DNA of 64,000 bases from Rhodamnia argentea (Eukaryota; Streptophyta; Magnoliopsida; Myrtales; Myrtaceae). Within the stretch, counting starts at the first letter, position 1. The number at the start of each line of letters is the position of its first letter. Positions 12,224-24,900 of the stretch are shown in pieces. Where the stretch lies: the NCBI RefSeq assembly GCF_020921035.1, contig NC_063155.1, positions 27,397,294 through 27,461,293 on the forward strand, in the 5' to 3' direction. The notes under the pieces are model-generated. The model had not been told where the DNA came from. It worked only from the letters and a program-made list of their open reading frames with translations, and did no database searches. Made by a program: the position numbers and the translations under genes.

Positions 12224-13144
12224 TCTGATTCTCCTCCCCAAGTTGCAGAGAGAGAGTATGAGATGGAGGAGGAGGAGGAGAAGAAGAAGAAGAGGGGGGC
12301 TATTTATTAGCAAAGGTGGGGTTTGGTGAAACAGATGGGAAGGAAAGTGTAGCTGCTTTTATGTTTGCCCAAAAAAAAAAAAAAAAAACGAATATGACAT
12401 TACTAAAAATTGATTCCTAAAAAAATAAATTTACCAAATAATACGATAACATTTTATTTTTGGGTGTTGTTCAGCAATAAAAGGTATTGAGTATTGTATA
12501 TAGGATGTACATTAAACGATTACTTATAATTCCACGCGTCGTTTTGTAAATTAATCTTCACGTATTTAGCATTACTCAAAAAATATAAAATGCATCAAAA
12601 TATGTCTTGACCGCCTTTTTTTTTTTTTTTTTTTTACTTTCGCTAAGTGAGTTGGTCCTTCCAACCAAGTTTCCTTATGCAACCTTCTGGGTCGCGAAAA
12701 ATTTGGGCGATAAACTCGGTATTCTCTCGTGTCTTTTTCCCTTTTTATCCGATCCTTTGACAATTAATATCACCATAGATGTAGAGACTGATAAATGACG
12801 TATCCGATTTTCCTTATTGAGTTATGACATAGTTACTTAAGAGCTCACTTTATTATAGTCTCCTTTTTTTTTTCTCTGATTGAATAATAAAATTATTAGA
12901 ATTATATAGAGACTGGCATGCAACGTCTCAAATTTCTAATAAGTGCTTAAATATGATACACTTATATAAATATATTTTGGGTATTTAATATGAATATTCT
13001 TAGCATTATTCTTTATCAAAAGTGAGTTACTCCTTGATAAAAAGAAAAAAATCTAGAGTGCACTCATCAATTATGAACTATCGCATGATAGTATCGTCAG
13101 ACTATCAAACCAACAACTCCCTGCATGCACAACCATATTCACAA
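12224..13144. other. LBD upstream region and intergenic
   Basis: A GGA/GAA-rich tract at about 12261-12297 probably lies in the LBD leader. Farther out the sequence is AT-rich with A and T runs (12370, 12617). No gene is visible. Confidence 0.5.
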
Positions 13145-13310
13145 AGGGAACTACTTTCCTCACAGTACTACTAGGGACTGTACAATCTCAACCGTAGATT
13201 CACATATCATCATGGAGTGTTTTATATAAAACACTCATTGATTGGGAGATCGTGTGGTAAAAAATAACCGACAATCTTGCCAAACTATCAAGCTAGCAAC
13301 TCGATCACGA
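13145..13310. mobile_element. MITE, copy 2 of a three-copy local family
   Basis: Contains GACTGTACAATCTCAACCGT, an ATCATCATGGAGTGTTTTAT tract and CACTCATTGATTGGGAGATC. These recur inverted in the copy at 37790-37950. There is no coding capacity and exact ends are not resolved. Confidence 0.55.
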
Positions 13311-15482
13311 ATTCTCCAAATGTCTTTTTGGTTGCGAACCAAGAAGAGATGTGGAATGTACGACATACATGGCATCTTATATGAGTAGGTATTTGAATTT
13401 CACATTCTTATGTTGCATATTTTGATCGATTTTGTCCATCATAACATCCCGACAACCTGTGCTCAAGTGTTTGAACCGGATTTTCTAACCGTGCCAAGTT
13501 GTGTCACGGAAAAACGCTGCACTACAATCGTGTCTATTTATGTCCCCTTCGGCTTTGCATGGAATCGTGTATAAATGTGTTAGTTCGTATTGGAAATTGC
13601 CAGCTTATCACATGAAGTTCGCACGTGGATGTTACAAATATTTGTTACCCGCCAATCAAGAGCTCGGAGATGGAAGAGAACACATCCGAACCCATTACAT
13701 TAAGCGACGGCCATGTCGAACGGGACCGATTTCTTTCCACAAAATTCGTCATGTATTTGCATCTTGAGATTACCAACATCATTTCCTTTCCGCCATTTTC
13801 CCATCCCACACGCATGGAAAAAAAAGCGGGTAAATCGCATGGATCAGCTTCGATTTTTAGTTACCAAATACCAACTCAATTTGACTTGTGGAAAAGTTGA
13901 CTGAATCACGATAAGGACAAGAGAGGAAGCACGTAGGGAAGAGCACAACGGAATGTCGCGGGCTCCAATATTTTATTACAAGGCGCGTGGCCAGCACAAG
14001 CCCCTCTCTTTTTTTAAGGTTTTCTTTCTTTTTGGCCCCTCCTATTTTGTTGTGTTCTCTCCTTCTAGAGCGCTCGAAGTCGTGCCCAATTGAAATTCCT
14101 GGTCTTTAGCAGTCCCTCCCACGCAACCCCAACTCGATCATTAGGGAAATCATCGAGTTCGTAGAGTCGATTTACGCTTCGTTCCGGTCGCATTACTGTC
14201 GAAACCGCTAAGGGAAAACGCGAAAAATTACACGGGAAGAGAGCGAATGTATATAATATTTAACACGTATGAAAGCTTGCCGTTCGGACCGTGTAACTGA
14301 ACGATATGATAATGAATTGAATCTAGGGTTAGTAATATGGAACTCTAGAAACCGCTCGTGGTATTCCATTCATTAGTCTGCGGGCGCCCCATGTACCGCA
14401 GCCTGCTGCTTTCTTTCCTATGAGGGTTTTGTTCACTGCAACTTGTGCGGAACGTTACGAATGGACTTAGCTAAGCCTTTGGTTTTTCCCTTCCCTTTTA
14501 TCCTTTTCCCTGCCCTTTTTTTCAGGTTCCATCTTCGCCAAATTCTTAGTTCTATTCAGTGTACTGATTACTTTTCCCCATTATGCTGAAGGCAGCCTTG
14601 GAGAAAAAGGCAATTATATTCGTGCTGACAGAAGATTAACGCCGTTGATTAGGGTATCTTGAGTTAGGGTTACTATGTTAGAGTCCATACATACTTGGTG
14701 GGCTATGAACAACAGAAGAGAATGATCAAAGTTTCTCCTGTCGATCGACCTTCCTGCGTCGGCCACTTAAGTTAATCCCTCATACTTGGCCTTCCTGAGT
14801 TAGGCAAAATGTCTATTGGTCCTCCTTGGGATCATGGAGTCCTAATTGACATCGCCTACTAATTAAATATGCTCCCAAGCCTCCTCATATCTTTAGATTC
14901 ATTAAACAATTACCCTAGCTCTTTCCAATTTCCATTAGTCATTCGAGCCAAGAATAAGTATTGAGTTCATTGAACCCATCAATTCATCCTGATGGGGTCC
15001 TCTCAATACTTCAGCGCAAAGGAATAATTAACTATAGCTTGTCTTTATGTCTTGGTCAGATACAACCTATTCACCATCAATGGATGGGGTTGGATTTTTG
15101 GAAAGCTTAAGGTCAAAGGATATCAAATGCCCGAAATTAGAAAGCATAACTGGGGTCAACAAGAGATCTTTCCTGGAGCAAAGGCTGGACTGTCATGACA
15201 TGGACGTTCTCTTGTCGTAGAAGACTGAAGTCAAAAAAAGAGGGGGGAAAGGAAAGAAAGAAAGGAAGGAAATTAGTGAAGACTAGTGAACCTTCTAGAA
15301 GTTTTGACTCTTAATTAACTCGACCGCCACAGGGCTAAACCCGCTCGCGCCTTCTGTAATAAATTAATAATCACGTTTGCTTCGCGATAATCAGAACATT
15401 AAACTTTTATTTCTTATTCGCTTTATTAGTGTACATATTCTGTAAAGAAAAAAGTCTATGTGATTGTACTGAAGGCATTAGG
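13311..15482. other. Intergenic, no supported gene
   Basis: Frames at 13501-13904 are short and unrecognised. The remainder has no RNA gene, repeat or coding signal that I can support. Confidence 0.5.
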
Positions 15483-16349
15483 GATAAGTACATTGTGAGT
15501 GTCATAACTTGTGTACGGAGTTCACTTGAGTGCCACAAATTCAAAAAAACAATCACTTAAGTGCCATCACCGATTTGCCCCGCCGGAAATCCTACGTGGG
15601 CGTTGGAAAATCTAACGTGGCATCGCCGGACCAAATGTTTTGATTTTTTTAATGTACATGTGGATTTCTATTTTATCTTTTAAGTTATTTTGAATTTTAT
15701 TTTGTTTTGTTTTTTTTTTTCATTTTCCCCTATTGGCTGGCAAGGGTCACCGGAAGGGCCCTCGTCGGCTATGGCTGGCTAGCTCGAGGGGAGGGCCCCC
15801 TTGCCCTCGGCCAGGGGGGCCACGACGGCCCTCAAGGCCCCACAGGCTAAGGTGAGGTGGCCCTTGTCCGGACGTGGCGAGGGTCGTCGCGCCCTCCACC
15901 ACGATTGACGAGGATCCTCGCTCGCAGCCACCGGGGCCCTTGACGGCCGTCGCGCGCCCCCCACCCCCCCGGCCGAGGGCAAGGAGGCCCTCGCCCCTGG
16001 GCGAGCAGGCCGTGGCCTACGATGGTCACGGGTGACCTCACCGGCCAAAGGGGGAATCCAAGGGTTTCCTTTTTTTTTTTCCAGAAAATATTAAATAATT
16101 AAAATAAAAACAAAAACATCATAATAAATAAAAAATAAAAAAATTCATAAAATATTTAAAAAATGTAAAAAAAAAAAAACTCACGTGTCACTGAAAAATA
16201 ATATAAAAAGTCCACGTAATACGATTTGCTTGAAATAATACTCAAGTGAACGATTTTGCTTCGATATAACACTCAAGTGAGCGAAAAAAAAAGTTATGGT
16301 ACTCAAGTGAACGTCGTACAAAAATTATGGCACTTACAGTGTACTTATC
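15483..16349. mobile_element. Fold-back DNA transposon with GC-rich core
   Basis: The left end GATAAGTACATTGTGAGTGT and the right end, reversed, GATAAGTACACTGTAAGTGC match through about 60 bp, including TTCACTTGAGT. Inside are poly-T and poly-A arms around a very GC-rich core (about 15725-16050) made of GGCC, CCCTCG and CGAGG motifs. A duplicated target site is not evident. It is 867 bp with no transposase, so non-autonomous; the long terminal inverted repeat suggests a Mutator-like element. The minus-strand frame at 15779-16048 is an artefact of GC content. Confidence 0.75.
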
Positions 16350-18350
16350 TGTCAAGCTCAAGACTAGCTAAGTTGGGCATTTTTGTCTAAGGCCGATCCT
16401 TTTGCCATATTATGCACTTAATAAATTATTTATGTCGCTGATGCCTAAATTTTGGTGACTTCATTATTGCATAGAAAAAATTAGGTTTCGACCCCGATCC
16501 GTAAATTAAAATATTGTTAATTCTCATGAATATTGGGAGCATGGAGGCTCTGTGCTTAATTAGATTATCTGGACTAAGTCCATAAGAGCATAAAATTCGT
16601 CCAAGCCCATTGAATACTTTAGTAGCCAAAAATTACATACAGGAGGCACATGAGGAGTTCCAAATTTGAAAGATGGAATTCCTCAAACATATTTTGGAGC
16701 AATAAGGTCATTATCTTTAAGAAGTTTGATCTTGGAGAAATAAGAGAGAGGTATACTCAAATTTCCTAGTAAAAACAAATCACATGATCTAAACTAGAAA
16801 ATCCTTGCTCTTGCAAGAGAACCATAAATCTAAAGCCCCTACAACTACATTAAAAGGGGTTAACAATTGGGGGTTGAAATTTGGAAATAGAAGAAGAAGC
16901 TCACGTACAAAGACACAAACGGAAGCTCTTCCTCCGCAGCACGGGCAGTGCCTTGCCAAGCGTCTATATCACGCCGCCATGCCTTGCCTGTTGCCGCACA
17001 ACTTTGCTCATTGTCGCGTTACCACAACCAGCAGCCGCACCTCCTCAAGCCTTGATCGCGTCTAGCTCCATCTAGCCGTCGTCTCTCGCTTGCATCGACG
17101 ATTTCCAGTGGCGCCAGTATCTAGTCCAGTCCCGATGTCACTTGCAATATGCAGTAGTTTCCATCAGTCATCGGTGGCGTCAATGAGCAACTGCAGTACC
17201 ACCGCACCCAGCCTGCACTGGTCTTATGGCCGAGTTTCCCCCCAGCGTGCTTTCTTGCAGGTCAGGAGTGTCCGCGCTAAATGTTTGCTTAGCAATTCAT
17301 TAACTTTCCCTTGGTGACCCACTTTTGGGGAGGTCGCAACAAATGTAAGGAACGACTCGAATGCAACATCACTCTTGCCGTTATTTCGTCTCAAGTCGGC
17401 GTCGAATTATTTGGACCAACGATAGCATTTACTGCATGAAAAATATGCCTATAGAAGCTCCGGATGGTTCTTCTGTTCTAACAAACCTAGTGGCATGATT
17501 ATCTGCAAATGGACCGCACATGAAATTGTTACATGCAAACGTCCACTAATTTTTCTGACTGGAAGAGCATCGTTATTTAACACCATAACGAAAAGCAAGG
17601 TGAAATTGACAAAGGGATTTGTTGATTTTCTTGTGATTTTGACCTATATGATGCGCGAGATTCTAGACGATTTGAAGGAATTTTTCCATTCCCAGTTGGC
17701 TTCGTTTGGCTTCTTAAATTATTTATGAATGATCCATACGAACAGAATCTTTCCCTAGTTTCACATAGACAACCACTTGTGAACCAATAAGATTGTTAGG
17801 TGTTAGATGTTGTGCAAAAGATATGTTGAATTCTCTTCTACGTAGCAATTACCATTACCATGTACATCTGTTTGCTGCTGTTAGATACATTGTCCACGAA
17901 ATGTTAAAACAAAATGTATAATTTCTTTGTAAAATAGCTTTATCAATAATAGTGAAAGTTATATTTGAAAACTCTTGTAAGCCAAGCAAAACTAATCAAG
18001 CAAAAAGATTTTTTTTTAGATTTTTAAAACGGATTAGCAGTGAAGCATAACGAACAATAAAGCTAGGAAAACTGCTTACGGATTCAAACAGATTAACACG
18101 ACAACTGCTCACGATAATACTCCCACAATTTACCTCGGCCGGCAATCCTTAAGTTTCGATTGATAAGTTTCGAAGCTGATATAAAAATAATGATCTTTCA
18201 AGTATGGCAAGTGATTCTTTTATTTGACAAACTAACTTATGCATGCAATTCATAGTTAATCTATTTCCAAATGCAAAATTTTCTTACGATTAAAGATCCT
18301 CGCATTTCGATTAAATTTCCCTTTTTACCATTACTTTATAGGAAAACTCT
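16350..18350. other. Intergenic, no supported gene
   Basis: Frames at 16805-17317 and 17495-17728 show no domain I recognise. AT content rises after 17900. No repeat with clear ends. Confidence 0.5.
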
Positions 18351-18921
18351 TAGCCGATCGTCCCACCAAGTCGGATGGTGAGATGGTCGACTAATGACCA
18401 CGTTGGATCATTTGCCGATCCGGTTTCCACACTTTGAAGATAAAAATATGCAAGATAATTCTGTTTCTATTTTTTTTGAGTTACTAAGAATTGAGAAAAA
18501 CTAAGAAGACATTTCGTGAGAGCGAGAGGCCTACGCGCACCACATATCATCGTGATATACTCGTCGGCCCTAAAATCCACGTCGACATGTACATACCATA
18601 TATCCGCGTGATATACTTGTTAGCCAAAAGTTTACGTCTGATGTGTACGCACCATATATTCGCACAATATGATTATTAGCCAAAAATCTACGTATGACAT
18701 GTACGCTACGTGATATGTTTGTCAATTGGATATGTTTCATTATAATATTGATTGCGCGGGTCCCTTATATTTTTGTCTTATAATTTTAACTTATAATAAA
18801 AATAAATAAAAAAAAGGAAATATCGGGAGTCAAAGTGTGGAAACCGGTCACCACAAAATAATTTTGTCGTCATTAGCTGACTGCCCCGCCGTCTGGCTTG
18901 GTGGGACGGTCAACTTAGCTA
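18351..18921. mobile_element. Long-TIR element with internal tandem repeats
   Basis: The two ends are inverted copies over about 85 bp. Shared blocks are CGTCCCACCAAG, a GTC-CTAATGAC segment and CCGGTTTCCACACTTTGA. The element starts TAGC and ends GCTA. Between the ends lie three to four tandem copies of a 56-58 bp unit (about 18532-18720) built on CACCATATAT, GATATA, TTAGCC and CTACGT. No coding sequence and no clear target duplication. Confidence 0.7.
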
Positions 18922-19246
18922 AACCCTAAACAGATACTGCATGTTTATAATTACCGTCACCGTTAGGAACGGCGGTCAACGTCCCAAGCTTACGTCGTCG
19001 TATTTCCGGGGTTGAAAATTCAAAGGGCTCCCGAATTTGACTACGGAACGTGTCCGCCACCAATTTTTTATTGGGCAGAAAATGAAAATCACGAGACACG
19101 TTCAAAGGTTCGTACGAGTCAGATTACCGTCCGTGGGGTCCCCACATCTTGGAATGTCCACACTTTTTTTTTTTTTTGGTCCAAGACTATCCACAGTTTG
19201 GAAAACAATATTTAGGCTCCAACAATTAAAGGAATAAAACTATTTA
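18922..19246. other. Intergenic
   Basis: No gene seen. Two short overlapping frames at 19012-19237 have no recognisable content and include a T run near 19165. Confidence 0.5.
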
Positions 19247-19465
19247 GACTTGGTTTGCTTCGCGAAAAGATAAACGATTTTGAAAATAATTTCATTAAAA
19301 ACGAATGCTTATATCGGTCACGAGAATGAACTGAGCTTAAAATACTTTTACCATCCACAAACATGTTCGGGCATAAATTAATTTTTCATCGACTAATTAT
19401 TTCAAGCGATTATTTTTAGAAAAATATTTTTTAAATAATTCAACACTCACGAAATAAGTAGAGCC
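19247..19465. mobile_element. Degenerate Tourist-like MITE
   Basis: Flanked by TTA at 19244-19246 and 19466-19468. The left end GACTTGGTTTGCTTCGCGAA and the right end, reversed, GGCTCTACTTATTTCGTGAG are diverged inverted copies that resemble the element at 7001-7232. It is 219 bp and AT-rich. Confidence 0.6.
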
Positions 19466-19660
19466 TTAATTGAAAAGTATTTCTATAAACACTTGCCGAT
19501 GCAAGAATATTAAATAATAATGCTCACGGTTTAGAAACAACTCTTTCGAGGAAGCTCATTTTTGTGGTCCCATAGCAGCACTTCGCGTTCGATTTCAGTC
19601 TTTATTGCTTTTGGAGAAAGTGGACAACGAACAATGATTCGAAGTGAACACTATTTTAAA

Positions 19661-20162
19661 CAAGGGCTTGAATTAGCCAGGGTAGTTTCAAATAAGTGCA
19701 TTACCTCGTCTGACATCTAAATATTTCGACTGATCAATAATATTTCCATTGAAGGACAATTTGAATTTGAATTATTTTTGTTTTTTCTCTTCTCATTTAT
19801 CTTTTTTTTTTCCTTTGCTATGGGCGACGGCCCGGAGACCCTCATCGGCCACTAAGCAAGGGCCGGCCTCGCCTATGGCTTTCGAGGGTGGCCTTGCCCA
19901 AGCGAGGCCATACCTCACTTGTGTCTGGCGAGAGTGACATTGCCTAGCCCTCTTTCGAGCATTGTTGGTGGTGGGCCATCACCCGAGATCGGCCATCAGC
20001 CAAAAGAAAAGAAAAGAAAAATAGAAAAAGGGAAACAAGAAAGAAAAAAAAAAAAAGGAAAAAAAAGTAAATGATGAAAATGCCCTTGACTAGCCAAAAG
20101 ATTTTGCGGGACAATTAGGTCGGGCTTTTCTTTGAGATTGACATAACTATTTCAGACCCTTA
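19661..20162. mobile_element. Candidate fold-back element with GC-rich core
   Basis: The left end CAAGGGCTTGAATTAG resembles the reversed right end TAAGGGTCTGAAATAG. AT-rich arms with T and A runs enclose a GC-rich core at about 19818-20000 with GGCCGGCCTCGCC-like motifs, like that of the element at 15483-16349. Boundaries are approximate. Confidence 0.45.
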
Positions 20163-22185
20163 TTCGAAATAAGATCTTTATTTAACAAAACAAGGACATT
20201 TCAATTTCTTATTTGAAACTTCCACATCAAAAGTTAAAAACGTACTACGACTTCATCGCATTGAAATTAATCATAGAAAATCCAGAACATCGATTCCCCT
20301 GCCTAGGCCACAAGGCTCCGATGAATGGACCAGCAGCCCTTAGGCAATTGCTTGCTCGGTCCAATCACATATAATGGGCCTTTCAGTTTCGGTTTTGATG
20401 TACTACTACACACCGAGGCCCATTAAGGAAAGAACATGTCCGCCGATTCTGGGCCACACAACGTTTGGAGTTTGCTTTGCATATGTTGGGCCTTCCTGAT
20501 TTGGTCTAGGTTTGGTAGAGATTGTTCCAAAGCTAAATATCTGGGGTTAGGTTGGTGTTAGACACCAAAACATTTCTATAGTCTACTTCCGTCGACTCGG
20601 ACTAGGAAATATCGAGCATGATGCGAAATAGATAAAATTCGCCGCATGTTGGAAGTTCTTAGTCGGCAAATATAGATGGTTGACAATGTGATAAGTATTT
20701 GCCGATAAATATTTGAATCGTTGTTTGCAGTAGGGACCACCAATCAATCAAATGAACACCTGTCGTTCAATTTTGTCTTACTATAATCTATACATTTTAG
20801 TACCCTTTTACATGGTTGACCGCGATTGCCTCAAGTCTCAATATGTTTAATTTTCTCTTGTCAATTCGTGTCTCATATCCAAGAATCAGCCTAGGACTTT
20901 TCCTCCCCTTTGTTGATTTCCATATCGATCCACATTTTGAGATGTTTTGTGTTGATAATTTTTTTGGCGAAATCAAACCATATGATATTGAAATTGCTCC
21001 TTAAAAGATCTAACTACTCTTTAACTTTGCATCATTGTAAATTCGGGTAGTCCAGATGTACCCCCGGAATATCATAACTCCCAAAATTGAAAGGATGTCT
21101 TTAGATGGGGTCAGACGAATGGATGCAATAGCCAATAAGGAAAGGACCCAAGATTACTTGAACGCGAGTGATATTGCATTCACAACATTAAATCACTGTC
21201 CAAAATCCTAAAAAAAAACCACCAACTTCTGATCCAAACTATTTTTTTATGTCGTAAAAAAGCACCAATTCTCGTTTGGTACTCAAATATGATCCGTATC
21301 AAGTTTTCTTGTTGAATGACGCTGTTGAAGATTCGATATGTCATTTCACGTGTAACCGGTGGAATTTGACGAGTGCGGGATATTGGTACCGATTGAAAAT
21401 CAATTCTTTTTTATTTTTTATGAGACAAAAAAAAATTTGGATCCAAACTGGGACTACGAGATAAAATTGTGCTTTTTTACGAGACAAATAAAGTTCAGGC
21501 CAGAATTGGAATGAGAATTACAATTAGGAGGCACAAAAAGTTTCGGCTAGAATTTAGACTTGAGCTACAATTTGCGTTTTTTTTAAGAGAATTGAGCTCT
21601 AAGTTAGTTGGACGAACCCCTTGAACTTTAGAAATTGAGATTTGAGCCTAAAATTTTGCCTAAATGTGGTTTTTGTCAATGAAGGTCGTTTGTATCCAAC
21701 ATAGGCCGTAATTTTGGCAAGTGGTGAAGTTACTCGCCATGTGAAAATATTATTGGAATTTATGTTATATCGAAGTAATTCAATTTGAAAATTTAATGCA
21801 AATAGATGTTAGAAAACTAAAACCACACACAAAAAAAAAAAATCATGTGACGTTTCTTTCCGTGTACGAAACTGCATGACAATGTAATTACATGATTGAC
21901 ATATAAATAGTTAAAAACAAGCATGTATAGCCTGTCGATTAAGATACTTGATGTGAATGTAAGGTGGAAGGCTAGTCCATGGCACTAAGACCAATTGCAA
22001 ATAGGGCGGAATATTTTCTATATTTGCATACATAGTGTTTTGACATATGACATATATTGCATGTTAAGGGCATAAATGTCAATAGACGTTTTCTTTTTCC
22101 TTTTTTTAGGAAATTAGAGGAATAGAAGACAGGAAAATGAGGATAAGTAGATAAGCCATGTCAATATGCGAATTATAAGATAATT
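20163..22185. other. Intergenic, no supported gene
   Basis: Short frames at 20816-21004 and 21276-21464 are unrecognised. The part from 21300 to 21660 contains diverged repeats of a unit that includes ACGAGA(C/T)AAA and appears to be old repeat debris. Confidence 0.45.
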
Positions 22186-22556
22186 ACATAAACGGCTTCT
22201 AAAATTTGACTCAATATGCATTGTCGTCCTCGAACTTTTAATTTGGTCAATGTGATCACAGAATTTTTTGATGCATGCTCAATCTAGTCTTTTTGGATTA
22301 TATAACAATATTCGATATTATTCATAAGCTCGAACTAATGGAAGGACAATAGTGAACATTTTCGTACAATTCAAGGATTATAAATTGAATATGTATTAAG
22401 AGTTTGACAACCACATTAAATAAACTAAAACTTCACGAACTACATTATGTATTGCGCTAAAGTTTAAAGATCACATCGAATAAATTAAAAGTTTATGAAC
22501 GAAATTACACCTCGAATCAAAATTCATGGATGGTTTGCGTCATTTTCCCTAAAATA
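22186..22556. repeat. Diverged fold-back repeat
   Basis: The ends are inverted imperfect copies (left around ACTTTTAATTTGGTCAATGTG; right, reversed, ACTTTTAATTTATTCGATGTG). The same consensus, with phrases such as ATTAAAAGTT and GAACTACATT, recurs at 45535-45695 and 56795-57215. It is non-coding and old. Confidence 0.5.
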
Positions 22557-23319
22557 ATATGTTCCATCTCACCCACTTGGTATTGCGTGGGGGGTAGTAG
22601 ACCTACAAAGGGCAGAGATCTCATTATTGTCGTAATTATTGTGGTTAGAATAATTTAGGTAGGCAGCGCGTGGATCGGAGAGCTAACTTGTCCTGTTGAT
22701 CAAACACAATCGACGAAGTCCCCCAATTTGATTCCCAATCCAAGCCGCAAGCAGACAAAAACCTCCCCAGGCTCCGAACTCAGTCTGCAGCCTTTTCTCT
22801 CTCTCTCTCTCTCTCTCTCTTCCCTTCCTTTCTATCTTTCCTCCTCCTCCTCCTCCAAAAAAAAAAAAAAAAACATGCTCTGTTCCGCCGCACAGTACGT
22901 GGCTGCCTCTCTCTTGTTTTGCAGTACCATTACAAAAGTTATTTAAAACTGGTAATGAAACCGCTTCGTCTTCTTCTGCTCGACGGTGCCTTTGTCCTCA
23001 CCCCGCCCCCCTAAATTCCATGACGGGACGATGTAAGTTTGACCTCAAGAAAATATGTGAAGATACGAGAGGTTTCTTTAATACCATCTACTTCAGTCCC
23101 GTGCGCTAAACTCCATCCAACTTTCAAGTTTTTCAAGCCCCACCCATCATGTTGTCCTCCGGCTTCTGATCTCCAGTACCTTAAATTGCACCAGACATCG
23201 GGTCCTCGTTTTTAGCTCATTTATCTTCTGTACCTTCGTTTACGAATTGCTCAGCCTAATGGAAAGTCCACTCGAGTTAGAATCCAGAATTTAACTGAAC
23301 ATCGAAAGGATTCTTTAGG
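22557..23319. other. Intergenic with CT tract and leader-like segment
   Basis: A CT microsatellite (about 22797-22820), TCC repeats and an A run precede an ATG at 22874 that opens only 23 codons. This resembles a gene leader without a gene. No product is supported. Confidence 0.35.
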
Positions 23320-23755
23320 AGTAAAAACTCCAAACTGGTATATCCATGATAAATTTGTCATAAACTAACTTTTAGACAACCAAAAACCTCAAATTGATAA
23401 GCCGATGACAAATTTACCTCCGTTAGTTTCCGTTAAATTTTACTGTCAAATTACTTAAGTGGATAACACGTGACGGTTGACAGATACGCTGGTTTGAGAT
23501 TTTTACCTCCTCTTGTCACGGAAGTACCGGTTTGGGATTTTTGCGTGGTAATTTGATTTTACGGAAATTAATGGAAGGTAAATCTGTTATAAGCGTATCG
23601 GTTTTGAATTTTTTTATGGCCAGAAATTTAATTTGGGATAAATTTATCATAAATGTATCGGTTTATGATTTTTTATGGTAAAAAAAATTAGTTTGTGGTA
23701 AATTTAATGCAAATGTACTAATTTGGAGTTTTTCGTAATATAAACCCATTTCCGT
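23320..23755. repeat. Diverged fold-back repeat
   Basis: The left arm (AAAAACTCCAAACTGGTAT) and the right arm (reversed AAAAACTCCAAATTAGTAC) are inverted copies. The interior repeats GATAAATTTGTCAT and its complement several times. Non-coding. Confidence 0.5.
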
Positions 23756-24160
23756 ATAATTACTCTACACGGGAAGATTTTGAGCCCGGGAAAATTTTGC
23801 ATGAAAATTTGTTTTGTATCGGACTATCTTTGTTTTGGGGTTCTTCGCATGCCTAAGTGAGTTAGGGAAGACTGAAAGCTCAAAGTACGCAAGGAGAGAG
23901 AGTTCGGACACGCCTATACAAGGCAAGCCTCCCTCCCTAAAGTGCACGATAGATACATACGACTGCCCATATCGATCGTGCGATGGACTCGTCTCGATCA
24001 CCCCACTTCTTCTTGGTACTTCTTTCAAACCCTCGCTTGTTCCCGATGTCGCCCTAAAGCTAGCTTCCACTGGCTTAGGTGAAAAGGGCATGAATCATAT
24101 ACTAAGCTATGAAGGTCACGTTTTTATTAAGCTACAGAATTTTGCTGTCTTAACCCATGG

Positions 24161-24900
24161 GTAAAGATGTCGATATGGGTTGAAAACCTATATTTGGTCT
24201 ATTTTATTGAGAATAGGTCAAATTTGAGTTAGTCAGGTTCTAGTAAATATCTGACAAAAAGAAAATCTGGTAAATGAATTGTTAATGGGTGAATTTTAAG
24301 TCTAATAATATGTGGGTTGCAAATGGGTTTGTCTTCAAACCCACTCACGACCCATTTAGTTAGACAAATTCAATCTATTTATAATTCCCCAGACTTGTAA
24401 AATTTATCCGTTTACTTTTTTGTTTTTATAATTATTTTTTATAAGTAAAAGAAAGAAATTAAAATTAAAATTAAAAATTAAAATATAAAAAATGTTCAAA
24501 GAAGTAGAATGTTGCCATCCGCTGCCGCCGTCGCTGTCTCCGGCCACCGGAGAAAAAGGAATAGACAATAGAGAATAAAATTAAAATAACAAATCCTTTT
24601 TAAAAAATAAAAATATACTAATTTAAAAAAACTTCAAGAAATTAACTAGATTTGTATTGTATGAAAATATTTAGTATTATCATTTTTCTTAACAAATTAT
24701 AAGAAACAAATATTTCATAATTTGGTAAAATATAGAAGTGCTTAAGTAATACGGATTAAGTCGGATATGATTTGGATATTGGTCGGGTTGAGTATGAGTC
24801 GTTAAATTTGTACTTCATAAAAATGGATTAAAAACGGGTTATATGGATCAATATAGGCCGGATCATATTCCACCCGACTCATCCAATTGACACCTCTACT
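24161..24900. mobile_element. Candidate non-autonomous DNA transposon, copy 1
   Basis: The left end GTAAAGATGTCGATATGGG and the reversed right end AGTAGAGGTGTCAATTGGAT are imperfect inverted copies. Much of the right half (TCGGATATGATT, GAGTATGAG, CATAAAAATG, GGATCAT) recurs at 30376-30830. The interior is AT-rich with a small GC-rich patch near 24517-24550. A hAT origin is possible. Confidence 0.45.

Noticed and set aside
15779-16048. An 89-codon Arg/Ala/Pro-rich frame
   Set aside because: It sits wholly in the GC-rich core of a fold-back element.
22728-22946. Leader-like CT tract followed by ATG
   Set aside because: The frame stops after 23 codons, and no splice continuation with recognisable protein was found.
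23765-24164. Overlapping frames that looked like organelle-derived DNA
   Set aside because: The style is suggestive (few A/T runs, neat frames on both strands), but no organelle gene could be named. A search against plastid and mitochondrial genomes would decide.
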